Assembly: GCA_013399695.1 (NCBI GenBank)
Contig: VXAU01001764.1
Location: forward strand, 70,327-134,326
DNA: 64,000 bases
Reading direction: 5' to 3'
Source: Formicarius rufipectus
Lineage: Eukaryota > Chordata > Aves > Passeriformes > Formicariidae
Below, piece by piece: positions 1 to 13,400 of the stretch. The notes under the pieces were generated by a model. The model was given only the letters and a program-made list of their open reading frames with translations, had not been told where the DNA came from and searched no databases. How positions within the stretch are numbered: the first letter of the stretch is position 1; every line of letters begins with the position of its first letter. Both the position numbers and the translations under genes were made by a program.

Positions 1-469
1 TCCTGGCCCTGGCTGTCCTTGGCTCCACAGGACAGGGGGAGCTTCTGGCAGCTTCTAACAGAGACCATCCTGGATAGCTCCCTCCTCCTAGTAAAATTCA
101 GCTGCAGAAACCTCTGACACTGGAGCTCCTTGGGTGAGCCAGGAAAGTCCGAGGGATGTGTAGGTGTCTGCTCAGGCTCTAGAGACAGGGCTCTGAAAAT
201 GTCCTGTTCCCACAGAGCTGCTTGTGTGGGCCAGGGCCAGGTCAGGATTGGGCAGCAGGAACTCGTGCAGACTGCAGCTCTGAGCTTTGTGGGGCAGAGA
301 GTCCCGTGGGTGCACACCTGCACACAGGTGTGTTCACACACCCCATTCCCCCAGGTGTCCCGTCCTGGCTGGTACCTGCACAGGCAGGTCAGAGCTTACC
401 TGTGCATCTTGTAACCCTCTGCAGTGCTCCAGACTGGGGGCAGAGTGACTGGTGGGCAACGACCTGGGG

Positions 470-1118
470 GTGCCTGAACATGAGCCAGCTGTGTGCCCAG
501 GTGTGCCCAGGTGGGCAAGAAGGCCGATGGCATCCTGGCTTACACCAGCCATAGTGTGACCAGCAGGACCAGGGCAGTGATCATCCCTCTGTGCTGGACA
601 CTAGTGGGGTCCCACCTCAAATCCTGGGTGCAGTTTTGGGCCGCTCATGATAGGAAAGCCATTGAGGGGCTGGAGTGTGTCTGGAGAAGGGCAGTGGACC
701 TGAGAAAGGGTCTGGAGCACAGATCTGATGAGGAGCAGCTGAAAGGGCTCAGCCTGGGGAAAAGGAGGCTCAGGAAGGACCTTCTTGCTCTCTCCAATCC
801 CTGACAGGAGGGTGGAACCAGGTGGGAGTTGGACTCTTCTCCCAAGTAAGAAATAACAGGACAAGAGGAAATGCCCTCAAGCTGCACTGGGGGAGGTTTA
901 GATTGGATATTAGGGAAAATTTCTTCCCCGAAAAGGTGGTCAGCTGCTGGCACAGCCTGCCTAGGGCGGTGATTCCACCATTCCTGGAAGGGTTCAAAAG
1001 ATGTATAGATGTGGCACTTGGAGACATGGGTTAGTGGTGACCACGGCACTGCTGGGGGAACAGTTGGACAAAATGATCTTAGAGGGCTTTTCCAGTCTGA
1101 AGGGTCCCATGATTCTGT
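470..1118 (+). mobile_element. CR1 LINE fragment (3' end of ORF2 plus 3' UTR)
   Basis: Sense-oriented CR1 in a KIF21B intron. It keeps recognisable C-terminal reverse-transcriptase ORF wording in two separate frames (HLKSWVQFWAAHDRKAIEGL at about 613-672 and GLFSQVRNNRTRGNALKLHW at about 831-890) and ends near the typical CR1 tail (ccatgattctgtg). It is broken by a stop and a frame shift and is not functional. Confidence 0.88.
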
Positions 1119-1291
1119 GCATGCACCTGCCTGTGCCTCCTCTCCTGTACCCACACACACCCCAGCTCAGCTGCTCAGCCTTGCACACACGTGTGAGCAG
1201 ATACACCCTCAGGTGTGGTCAGCTCCCACCAGTCCTGCTGTGCCCTCCTGCTTCCCCCCGCTCACCCCACGCCTGCTGCCATCCCGCTCAG

Positions 1292-1441
1292 CTCTACAAC
1301 GAGGAGATCCTGGACCTGTTCGACAGCGCCCGCGACCCCGACGCGCGGCATCGCAAATCCAACATCAAGATCCACGAGGATGCCAACGGGAGCATCTACA
1401 CCACGGGGGTCACGTCACGCCTCATCAGCTCGCAGGACGAG
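1292..1441 (+). CDS. KIF21B: KIF21B exon (motor, [10 protein letters not shown] segment)
   Basis: First KIF21B exon in the window, 50 codons in phase 0, acceptor ctcag and donor gtgggt. It encodes the kinesin [10 protein letters not shown] strand, a motor-core signature, through [10 protein letters not shown]. No earlier coding exon is visible in 1-1291. Confidence 0.95.
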
Positions 1442-4400
1442 GTGGGTGTGGGGTGGGGCAGGGGTGTCACCAGCCAGGGATGTGCTATGTGGGGGCATCT
1501 TGGTGAGGGGAGGTCTCTCCGAGGATGGGGTGGTGCAGTCCTGAGTGGGTTCTGGGAGGAGGTCGGTGTGCCCACTGGGCTGCACGGGCTCTGTCCTGAC
1601 TCCCTAGAAGGGTGCTTCAAGGCTTCCTTCCCTGCCTGCTGTCGTTGTAGCTGATCCAGTGCCTCAAACAGGGAGCTCTTTCCCGTACCACCGCCAGCAC
1701 CCAGATGAACGTCCAGAGCTCCCGGTCCCACGCCATCTTCACCATTCACCTGTGCCAGACCAGAGTGTGTGCCCACCCAGAGCTGGTGAGACGTGCTCCT
1801 GCCTCCTGGCCAGGCTGTTCCCGGGTCCCAGACCCAGGCGATGAATGGAGGTCTCTTGGGAAGGGGAGAGGGTTTGAAGTCTGGCAAAGAGAAGCAGAGA
1901 TTCATCTCTCTTCTCTCCAGTCATGAGAGCTGAGGGTGAGCTGATCCAAGGCAGGATGTTCTGGCCCAGGGGTGGCTCGGAGCAAGTTGCTGTTGGGATC
2001 CCATCTCGAAGGGGTTGGATGGAGGGCAGAATGCTCGGGCTCTTGCTGACATCTGCGTGCAGCTGAAACAGCTTCTGCCTGCCTGGGGTCTGCGGTGGTG
2101 ACCCCTCGTGTGCCCCTGGCTGCAGGTGCACGGGGAGGTGCCTGGCCTCCTGGATGGATCCCAGCCCGCCGCCGAGTACGAGACCTTGACGGCCAAGTTT
2201 CACTTCGTGGACCTGGCGGGCTCGGAGAGGCTGAAGAGGACGGGTGCCACTGGCGAGAGGGCAAAGGAAGGGATCTCCATCAACTGCGGGCTGGTACGGC
2301 CCCGGCCCTGGCACTGGTGGGCAGGGGGAGCAGGCAGGGAGGCAGAGCCTGCCTGGGGGAGCCTGTGACACTTCTGGGTGCTGCTTGAAGCCACTCTGGA
2401 CTGTTGGGGTGCAACTGGGGTTTTGCTGCCCGGCTCTGAGGGCAGGAATATACACAGTGCCAGTGGTGAGAGCATGACTCTGTTGCCGAGGGCAGGGCTG
2501 TGGGGAGGAGTGCAGGTCCCAGGAGTGTGAGTTCTGCTAATCTGAGCTAAACAGACCCCTGCAGGGCTGGGTGCTGCTTTCTCAGTGCAGCATGGGGGAA
2601 AGGCACAGGCCAGGGAAGAGGGTGGAAGGTGAGACTGGCAAGGGAAACCCCACACCTTCCGCTTGTGCAACCCACAGCACATGCCCCAGGCTTGACGTGC
2701 TGGCTGTGTGGCAGTTGTATGCTCAGCTAGGGCTGAATTTGGGGGGGGCCTTCCCTTTGTGTTGGTAGCTGGCCTTGGGGAACGTCATTAGTGCCCTCGG
2801 AGACCAGAGCAAGAAAGTTGTGCACGTGCCCTACCGAGACTCCAAACTCACCCGCCTGCTGCAGGATTCCCTTGGGGGCAACAGGTAAGGGTGGGGGCTG
2901 AGCTGGGGCAAGGGCTGCAGGGACTGTCCCTCTGCAGGTGGGGCTGAGGGGCTCTGGAGCCATGTAGGAGCTATTTCAAGACTCCCGTGGCTGCCCAATG
3001 GGGAGGGGATGCCGCCTTCCAGGCACAGCATGACTTTGCAGATGTAAAGACCTTGGTTCTTCGTCAGCCCAAGGCACACTTAACAGCTTTGGCAGAATCA
3101 GCTGGTGCAAAACCATCCTGAGCCCTGGCAGATCTGGGACTTGGCAGGTGGTGGTGCCCTGCATGGGATGGATTGAATTCCCTGCCTCTTCTACAAAGAG
3201 CCTTTTCTTCCCTGAAAATCCCAGTATGGGTGGGCTGACCAGAGGGAGCTGCCTTTGCTCAGTGCTGTGTGATGTCGTGCTTCCATGGTCTCGTGGGTGC
3301 TCTGCCTCTTGGAGTGATGAACTTATTTTATACCTGGGTTATAAAACACAGAAGTGCCCAGGATGGGTCCCCATCCAGGATGGCTCTCTGGGGGCATGTG
3401 GCCTGGGCTGGGCCCTGGGTTTTTAGCTGCTGAGTTGCTGCAGGATGGGGGGAACTGTCTTTCACCCTGCCTTTGCATCCCCAAGCCAAACCATCATGAT
3501 TGCCTGCGTGAGCCCCTCTGACCGGGACTTCATGGAGACCCTGAACACACTCAAGTACGCCAACCGGGCTCGCAACATCAAAAACAAGGTGGTGGTGAAC
3601 CAGGACAAGACGAGCCAGCAGATCAGTGCCCTGCGGGCTGAGATCGCCCGCCTGCAGATGGAACTGATGGAGTACAAGGCAGTGAGTGGTCCTGTGCCTT
3701 GGGGGAACCCTGGCCAGAGAGCCCCACGCAGCTGCTCACTCACTGCCCCACCAGTGGGGTGGGGGAGAGAATTAGCAGAGTAGCAGAAAAACTTGTGCAT
3801 TGAGATACAGAAGGTTTAATAAGTAAAGCAAGCCAAGGAACTTGTTCCCCGTGTCTCATCAGAGGGAGATGCTCGGCCATCCCCAGCACAGTCAAGTGTA
3901 ATAGTGACTTGGGATGACACTTCAAACATCCCCTTCTTCTTCCTCCTTCCCCCAGCTTGACATGCTGAGCATGACATCATATGGTGTGGGATATCCCTGT
4001 GGTCAGTGAGGGGCAGCTGTCCCAGCTGTGTTCCCCCAGCTCTTTGTACTCCCTTGTCCTAGTGCTGGTGGGGCAGGGTGAGGGGTAGAACAGCCCTTAG
4101 AGCTGTGTCAGCCCTGCTCAGCCAGAGCTGAATCAGTCCTGTGGAATCAGTGCTGTTTACAGCACAGATCCCAAACACAGCCTCAGTAGGTGCTGTGAGG
4201 AAAATCAACCCCACCCCAGGCAAACCCAGCTGATGGAGTGAGCCTGGTGAGGAGGGGATGGCAGGTGCATAAAGCTCACTCCTCATGTTTGAATTGGGGC
4301 AGGTTTAGTGGGACACACCCTTCTGCCTTCCCTCCCCTGCCCCTATGGATAGGGGCAACTTCTAGGAGGAGTCAGAAGACTTAAGAGACAGTGTCTGCCT

Positions 4401-7400
4401 GTGACAAGCAGGACCTTGGTCAAGTTTTGGGGGTGCCAAGGAAGGGACGAGCCCTGAAGCACCTCCCGCCCTCTTGTGTGTTCAGCTCAGACCTTTCCAG
4501 TGCTTAGACTTGCCTCTGCTTTGGTGTCTGGGGTTGCCTTGAGGGATGCAGAGGGGGGTCCCCATGTCCCACCTCACCCTGTTACTCAGAGTCTTCCCTC
4601 CTGTCCCACCAGGGCAAGCGGGTGATCGGGGAGGACGGTTCGGAGGGGTACAGCGACCTGTTCCGTGAGAACGCCATGCTGCAGAAGGAGAACAGCGCCC
4701 TGCGCATGAGGGTGAAGGCCATGCAGGAGGCCATCGATGCCATCAACAGCAGGGTCACCTACCTCATGAGCCAGGAGGCCAACCTGATGCTGGCCAAGGC
4801 AGGTGAGGCTTGGCAGGTGCGGGGCAGGGTGGGTCAGCCCGGGCAGGGCAGCTGGGATGGGTCTGCGGTACAGCCTGGGTGTGCCTCGGTCCACCTGCAC
4901 CTCTGCCCCTCCAGGTGATGGTAATGAAGCCATTGGAACCCTCATCCAGAACTACATCCGGGAGATTGAAGAGCTGAGGTGAGTGGGCACGGGGCTGGTG
5001 AGTCACTGTGGTCCTGGTGTCGGGCTCTGAGCCTGCGTGGCTCACAGCTCAGCGCCTCCAGGGTTGTCTGTAAGCCCTATGGAAGAGCAGGTGATGGCAC
5101 TGCTGCTGCATGGGGGTGTTGGAGGCCCAGGCTTGGTGCTGGGCATTGCTTTGGCCATGCTTGTCCTTGGTGTGGGCATTGATGGAGGGGGAGATCCTGT
5201 TGGGAGTGCTTGGGTTCTCTCAGGTACTGCTGGCCACCCCCAAAGTTGAGTCCACCCAATCTCTTACACCATCCTGGGGCCCTGTCTGGTACCACTGTGA
5301 CTTTCTGACCCCATCGTTAGCAGGAATGGCTTAGCAGTGACTGTCCATGGCTTGCAGCATTCAAACACATCATATTCAGTCTGTGGAAGGCTCCAGGGAG
5401 ACCTTAGAGCTCCTTCCAGTGACTAAAAACGGCTTATTAAAAGAGGAAGACAAATTTTTTTTTCACATGGGCAGATAGTGAGAGGACCAGGGGGAACAGC
5501 TTTAAACTAAAAGTGGAGAGATTTGAGTTAAATATTAGGAAGGGGTTCTTCCCTGTGAGGGTGATGAGACACTGACACAGGTTGCCCAAAGCAGCTGTGC
5601 CTGTCCCACCCGTGTAAGTGGCCGGGGCTTGGAGCAACCTGCTCCAGTGGAATGTGTCCCTGCCCACGGCAGGGGCTGTGGAACGAGACGACCTTCAAGG
5701 TCCCTCCAAACAGGGCAGCAGGGAGGGGGCAGTGGGACGGCTCCTCTTTGACTCCACTCTGCCTCGTGTGCCCAGAACGAAGCTCCTGGAGAGCGAGTCC
5801 ATGAACGAGTCCCTGCGGCGCAGCCTGTCACGCGTGTCCGCCCGGCCGCCCTACCCCGTGGGCTCCTCCCCAGCTGGGCTGGCTGGGCTCTGCAGCCCCC
5901 CCGTGCCCGTGGACACCGAGGCATCCGACGTGCTCCGGAGGGCCAAGCAGGACCTGGAGCGCCTGAAGAAGAAGGAGAGGAGGCAGCAGAGGAAGAGGTG
6001 AGGCAGCTGCTGCTGCTGCGTGGTGGGAGCGAAGAGGCTGCGTTGCTGGTCTGTGTCTCCTTGTGGTGTTGGGTCATCCCACCATCCGTGCCAGAGCCAC
6101 AGCCTGGGTTCCCCACCCAGCCCGGGTTCCCCTCCCAGCCCTGCCTTGATTCTGGTCTCCTTTTCACCCACCATGCAATTGCAGAGGCCATTTTCTACAA
6201 ACCCCTGGGGTTGGACAACGAAGGGCTGCTCATCTGGGAGGGGATGGAAGGGTCACAGAGCTGCTCCTCTCAACAGTGTGTGCTAGGGGTCCAAACCCAC
6301 AGGCAGGATGCTAAGGGTGGTCCTGGAAGGACTGGTTTCTGGGGTCCCTCACACTGGGATTTACCAGCCCCACTCTGCTCCCCCCATAGCCCAGAGAAGG
6401 AGGCGTTTAAGAAGCGGCAGAAAATGCAGCAGGACAACGGGGAGGAGACGGATGAGAACGAGGTGGAAGAGGTGAGCAGGCATCGTGCTCATAGAGAGGG
6501 GTTGTCTGGGTGTGTAGCATTGTAATCATCCCACATGGGACAGGGACCAAGCCCAGCCTGGCCCTGAAGGAGGTTGGAAGGGTCGTTTTGCTGAGGACTC
6601 CATGCTGGAGCAGGGGAGAGTTGGTTGGGGGAGTTGGAATCCACCTTTTGGAATGCTTGGTTTCAATCAGCATAGATGAAGTGGGGGCTGGCAGTGAAGG
6701 GCTGCTCATCTGGGAGGGGATGGATACAAGGGTGGATGGGTCACAGAGCTGCTCCTCCCAACAGTGTGTGGTGGAGGTCCAGAAATGGCTCTGCAGCCCC
6801 GGGGCATCCTGTGTGGGAGGCTGAGTCCCACTGTGGGGTCTGCAGCCTGGTGCTGTAGGGTGAGCTCAGGCTTGGAGGAGGGAAGAGCTGCAGAGAAGAG
6901 CAGGCCATGCTGCAGGCTGAGGTTGGGCACTTGTCTCTCAGGAGGAGGAGGAACAGGATGAGAGTGGCTGTGAGGAAGAGGATGGGCGTGAGGATGAAGA
7001 TGAGGACTCAGGCAGTGAAGAGAGCCTGGTGGACTCAGACTCGGATGCAGAGGAGAAGGGTAAAGTGGAGATCCATGTGCAGTCCTGGGCATGGTGGGGT
7101 ATTTGCTGGTGTCCCTGACAATGAGCTCTGCTTCTGGGAAGGCAGAGCCCCATCCATGTCTGTTCTGAGGGACTTGGAAGAGCCCCTGAGTTGCTGCAAC
7201 TCTCTTTGAGGTGCTGCTCCCTCATCCCTCCCAACCTGACTGTTCCCCTCTGCCTCCAGCCATGAATTTCCAGGCCGATCTGGCAGATCTGACCTGTGAG
7301 ATTGAGATCAAGCAGAAGCTGATTGATGAGCTGGAGAACAGCCAGCGGCGCTTGCAGACCCTCAAGCATCAGTATGAGGAGAAGCTGATCCTGCTGCAGA

Positions 7401-10400
7401 ACAAGATTCGGGACACGCAGCTGGAGCGGGACCGGGTGCTGCAAAACCTCAGTGAGAACCTCCTCACCCATGGGAGCCCATCCCTGCAGTTCCCACTCCT
7501 GCCCAGCTGCCTCAGAGTCAAAGCATTCACTTCTGGCATGCAGCACTGGCTCTGGTAGTGCTTTGTCATCCTCTGCCTCTGCTCAAGTCCCTGGGACCCT
7601 CAAGAGTCTTCTTGTCTTGACATGGGAGCAGGGCCAGTCAGCTGCAGAGCTCCAGACTCTGGTGGTGCTGGAGAAGGATGGTGTGACAAAGCCTGTTCTA
7701 TGCTTGAGCACCACTTCATGAGCCCCCACCCCTTCAGTGGGGACACCTGGGGAAACTGAGGGGCAAAAGACCCAGTGGTGTGGATGATCTCCAGGCTAAA
7801 CAGAGCAGGACATACCCATATCCAGGACATAGCCAGAGCATTACCCATACTGTGGCTGTGGGTCTCTGTCTGCAGCTCTGCCAGGAGACACAGCTCAGCC
7901 CAGCAGTGTCTCCACCCTGTACTGAGCCCTTCCAGCAGGTATCCCCAGACAGACCCCAGCCCACAATGGGGTGAGGGGGGTGACCCTATTGGGAATGAGG
8001 AGGAAGCAGTGCCTGGTGCCTCCAAGGCAGGGTTTGTGGGTGCAGGAGGATCCCAGAGCGCGTGGCCGTCGCGAGCCCTCTCCTCCCTCACCAGGCACCA
8101 TGGAGTGCTACACGGAGGAGAAAGCCAACAAGATCAAAGCAGACTACGAGAAGCGGCTGAAGGAGATGAACCGGGACCTGCAGAAGCTCCAGGCAGCCCA
8201 GAAGGAGCACGCTCGCCTGCTGAAGAACCAGTCCCGCTACGAGCGGGAGTTGCGGAAGCTGCAGGCGGAGGTGGCCGAGATGAAGAAGGCAAAGGTACCT
8301 GGATGTGCCAGGGCAGGGAGAGATCCCCTGACCAAGCTTGGCTTCCCGCTCGGAGCAGTGTTGTCCACTCTGGTGGCAAGTGCAGAGTGCCTGCTGGGTG
8401 GGTGGGTGGGTGCCCAGGACGGCCGGGACACGCGGAGCTCTCGGTTGCAGGTTGCCCTGATGAAGCAGATGCGGGAGGAGCAGCAGCGCCGGCGGCTGGT
8501 GGAGACCAAGAGGAACCGGGAGATTGCACAGCTCAAGAAGGAGCAACGCCGGCAGGAGGTGAGAGCCCAGTGCCCAGTGGTGTCCCCGTGCTGGGGAGGG
8601 TGGGGTTTGTCCTGCTCTGGCACTCCAGGTGCTCAGTAAATTCCTCGAGCTGGTGAAGTTTGGGGCCTCGCTGGGGTCACACCTGGCTGGATGGTTCCTG
8701 AAGGCTTCTCAAAGCTGCTGCTGCAGTTGTGGGGGATGTCTTGGGCTCCCTGCTGTGTGCAAGAGGCAATGTGAAATCAGGGCCAGCTCGAGGCTGGGGA
8801 CCTGCTTGCTCTGTTTGTGCCAGAGGGAGCCCTGGGACTGCAACTCTCACTGGGGTGGATGGGCAGGACCGCAGGGGTGTCTTTTGCTTTCTCTCTCGTG
8901 CAGTTCCAGATCAGGGCTCTGGAGTCTCAGAAGCGGCAGCAGGAAATAGTGCTGCGGAGGAAAACCCAGGAGGTGAGGGGAGTGGGTTGCCTCCACATAG
9001 ACCCCAACCCCTGGAAGTCCAGATCCCCAGTGCTTGGCTTAGAAAAACCCTGTCCTTCAAACAGAGCCAGTTCTGGGAGTGGGGTTCCCAAAAGGGCGGG
9101 AGGGATTTTGTGGCTCAGGAACCAGGTGGAAGAGGCGTCCTGGTTGCAGGCAGGATCAGAATTAATTCCTCATCCTGGGCGAGCAGGGCCTGGTGGCAGG
9201 GTTGGGCTGTGAGGGAGGAGAGGGAAACCCAAGGCACACCCTGGGCTTGGGGTCTGCAGAGCTACTGTGGGGACCTGGCGGTGTCACCAGCAGGTTTAGG
9301 CAGGGCAGGGGTGCCCAGCTGACAGGCTCTGCCCTTCCTCCTGGGCAGGTGTCAGCCCTGCGCCGCCTGGCCAAGCCCATGTCGGAGCGGGTGGCGGGCA
9401 GGACGAGCCAGAAGCCGCCCATGCTGGACTCGGGCGCCGAGGTCTCGGCCAGCACCACCTCCTCCGAGCCCGAGTCCGGCGCTCGCTCCGTCTCCAGCAT
9501 CGTGCGCCAGTGGAACAGGAAGATCAACAACTTCCTGGGAGACACCTCGTCCTCTGGGAACGGGGCTCGGCCTGCCAGGTCAGGGCTGGGCGGGTGAAGG
9601 GGGTGGGATGTCCCGGTGGTGACCGTGCCTGGCTTCTGGCTGGTGGCAGAGGTTGAAGAGTGGCTTCTTCTGTGTGCACTTGGCCTGTATTGAACCAGTC
9701 ACCCTGTGACAGGCTGTGCTGGCAGTGTGACTGTCACCTGCGCCCAGAGCTGGCCTTCCACGAGGATTGAATGCCGTGGCACAAACCCTGCTGGGCTCAT
9801 CTCTTGTCCCTGTTTGCTCAGGGGCACTGGAAGAGTTGGGCAGTCCAAAAAATAATGCAGATGCCTCCTCTGCTTCTCTCCAGCCAGAGCCCAGGCATCC
9901 TCCTGGGGCAAGGCTAGCTCTCCAGCACAGTGTGGCTGGTTGCCCATGTGGCTCCTTTCCTTTCCACTGCAGGAAGAAGTTCCCCAAGAAGGGGTCAAGC
10001 CAGACCTTCAGCAAAGCTGCCCGTCTCAAGTGGCAGTCACTGGAGCGGCGCATCTTTGACATTGTCATGCAGAGGATGACCCTTGTCAACCTAGAGGCGG
10101 ACATGGAGAGGCTCATCAAGGTGGCTGTGGTGCTGGGGATGGAGAGGGCTGGGTGGTGGGTGCAGGACGAGGGGATGGCTGTGTGGACAGTGCCAATCCC
10201 CCTTCCCTTTTCCCCCAGAAACGCGAGGAGCTGTCACTGCTGCAGGAGGCGTTGCTGGGCAAGCGGGCGAAGCTGCAGGCAGAGAGCCCCATGGAGCAGA
10301 AAGGGCTGCAGGAGCTGAATGAGGAGATCGAGGTGCTGGGGGCCAACATTGACTATATCAACGACAGCATTTCAGACTGCCAGGCCACCATCATGCAGAT

Positions 10401-13400
10401 TGAGGAGACCAAGGTGGGCAGTGGGACTGGGCCCAGCTGTCAGGGGGAGAGTGAAAGCATCTCTCCGTGGCAGGAGCATCCTTGGGCACAGCCAGCTGTG
10501 TGACCCAGAGTCCCCTGAGCTGTGTCACAGTCACTGGGGCTGCACCCACACAGTCACTTCTCATTAGGTGGTTAACTGGGGAAAGGAGTGCTTGGCAGCT
10601 CCTTGCATGTCCATGGACAGGCTGTTGGCATCCCAGTGCTCTGGAATTGTAGGGAAGCCGTGGCCCCCATCCTGCCCATGGTAGGGGTGGCCACTTGTCC
10701 CCAGGAGAGCTTCATGTGCTGAAAACGTGCTAGGAGGACTGGAGTTTTTCCCAGAAGAAGCCATTCAGGTTTTGTGTCCAGTTGTGACATGGGGCATGCC
10801 ACTGTGCAGCTCCTGATTCCTCTCAGTGCCTGAAGCCCAAAAGGGAGGCTGTACGCTGTCCCTGGCTTGTCCCCAGCTGTCACCTCAATTGCCAGGGAAG
10901 GAAGAGTGCTCTTAATTCACACTAGACTTTGGATTGTGTCTGTTTGGTGTCTGGCTAAGTGTTCCACCAGAATTTCTGTATCAGTGTAGAAGCCCTTCAG
11001 GTTGCACTGGACAGCTCCACGGCCACACCGCCCCAGTAGCCACTGGGCAGACTGGGGAGGGTGAATGTTGGACTGGGCAGTGCTTGCAGGATGGTGGAGG
11101 TGCTGTGCTGGCCATGGAGCCCCTTCTGCCAGTCCCATGTCCAGCAGCAAAGCTGCCCTGCTGCATCTGGCACTTCTCCTCTCCATGTCTCAGGAGGAGC
11201 TGGACTCTACGGACACCTCGGTGGTGATCAGCTCCTGCTCCCTGGCCGAAGCCCGGCTGCTGCTGGACAACTTCCTGAAGGCCTCCATCGACAAGGTGCA
11301 GGGCCATTCTGTGGTGGGGGTGGGTGGTGGGGCTTCTTGCAGGGAGTGGTGGTTTGTCTGGAAACCTTCCCTAGAAACTGGGGGCAAAACTAAGGAAGCA
11401 TTCCATCCCATTCCCTTATGGAATAGGTGTATAAAAGACAGAGAGGGAGGTTCCTCTTGCTCTTTTCTCTCTTTTGTCGGGTGAGCACAGACAGCAGCTC
11501 TCAGGGTTTAGGCCTGGCTTATCTCTCTGAGTTAAGGACTCACTGAGGGCTGTTGGCTGTGTCATCAGAGGAGGAAAGGAACTCACTTCTCCTAAGGGAA
11601 GTTGGTGAGATCTTACTGTGTTAGTTGTTCTACTGAGCTAATTCCTGGGATTCGATTGTGTGGGTCTGTTTTGTTTTTACCCTTTTGGTCCTTTTCTCCT
11701 TCCCCTTTTCCCCTTTGGGGATTGTTTGGGATTGCTTGGAATCCTTGTGCATATGTACATAGTGTTAGTTGTATATACGTGAAATACCTGGAAATATATA
11801 TATATATATTCCTTTACTACATCTTCCTTTTTTGTTACTTTCTTTTTCCTTTTTTGGGAGTGGGGTTGGAAGAACTGCCCAGCTCACAGCTGTGTTTGGT
11901 GGGGAGCCAAGCCAAACTTGGACACAGGGTCATGGTGGCAGGGGTGAGTGGCACCCCCCTGAGCCCTGGCATGGCTGTCCCTCCCCAGGGGCTGCAGGTG
12001 GCCCAGAAGGACGCCCAGATCCGGCTGCTGGAGGGGCGCCTGCGGCAGAGTGACGTGGCCAGCTCCTGCCAGAACCATGCCATCCTGGATGCCCTGCGGG
12101 AGAAGGCCGAGTCACACCCCGAGCTTCAGGCGCTGATCCACAATGTCCAGCAAGGTGGGACCTGGGGTGGGCACCTGCTGGTGTGCTGCTGGTGTGGGGT
12201 GGGGTGCCCACCCGTGCTGGCACCCCAGGAAGCACCTGGAGGTGCCCTGGCTGGGATCCTGCCTCAAGGGTAGAGATCTGTGCCCTGGGCACCACACAAC
12301 AGGGGCAAGGAATGGGTCACCCCCAGCAACTGCCTGGGGGTGCAGATGGGGGTGGGGTTGGTGGGGTCTCCTCTGTCCCCCACTGATGTGCTGTCTCTCT
12401 CTCATGCAGAGAATGGCTACATCAGCACGGATGAGGAGGTCTCAGAGTTCAGCCTGGCTTCAGATGGGAGGTAAGAACCCAGCCTGGTGCTGCCTGAACT
12501 GGTGGTGGCTGGGGCAGGATGCCTGGTGCTGTTCATGAGACCTTTTAGATGGATGTGGATGAACATCTGAGCTTTTCTGTGGTGCCCAGCCCTTGGTGGG
12601 GGGAGCAGAGATGTCTCTTGGACACCAGCAGGGAGTGAAGGCTTGGTCGTTCTTGGAGAAGGGGTGCTAGGGAGCAAAGGGTGAACCATGGAGTGTGGTG
12701 GACCAGGGGCAGCAGCTTTCTGAAGGGAGTTTGGCAATGAAGATCCATCTCTGCTCTCTTCTCCTTGCAGCATCTCCCAGTCTTTCACCATGAAGGGCTC
12801 AGCAAGCCAGGATGACTTCAAGTTCAAGGTCAGTTGGCCTTTTTGTATGGCTCTGTCACAGGGACTGGGAGGAGGGATAGAGGGATGTTCAGCAATGCTT
12901 CAGGCCTTGTGGTCTGCACCTGGGGGGAACCAGGCTTGGCATAAGGCTGGTCTCTGGATGGGAGGAGCTGAGGTCTCCTGATACTGTGGTCCTGAGGTGC
13001 TGGCAACTTGGGGAACACCCACCACATCAGCCAGTACCCTCTGGATCTGAGTGGCACCAGGGAGGTCCCTGTGCAGGGCACAGAGGTGGAGGGAAGCAGC
13101 CGTGGCTCTGTAGAGGCTGTCATGCTTGCTCTGAGCATGGAGAGCTGGCCGTGGTGGGCATCCTGGGGTGGCACAGGGGGAACTCAGCCTCCTGTGGGCA
13201 GAGCACATGAGCTCTCCATCCCACAGCACTGGCTGCCCACCCCTGAGCCCTCTGCCCTGCTCTAGGGAGAGCCCAAGCTCTCAGGACAGATGAAGGCGGT
13301 GTCAGCTGAGTGTCTTGGACCCACGCTGGACGTCTCTACCAAGAACATCACCAAGTCCTTGGCATCCCTCATGGAGATCAAAGAGGATGGGATTGGCTTC

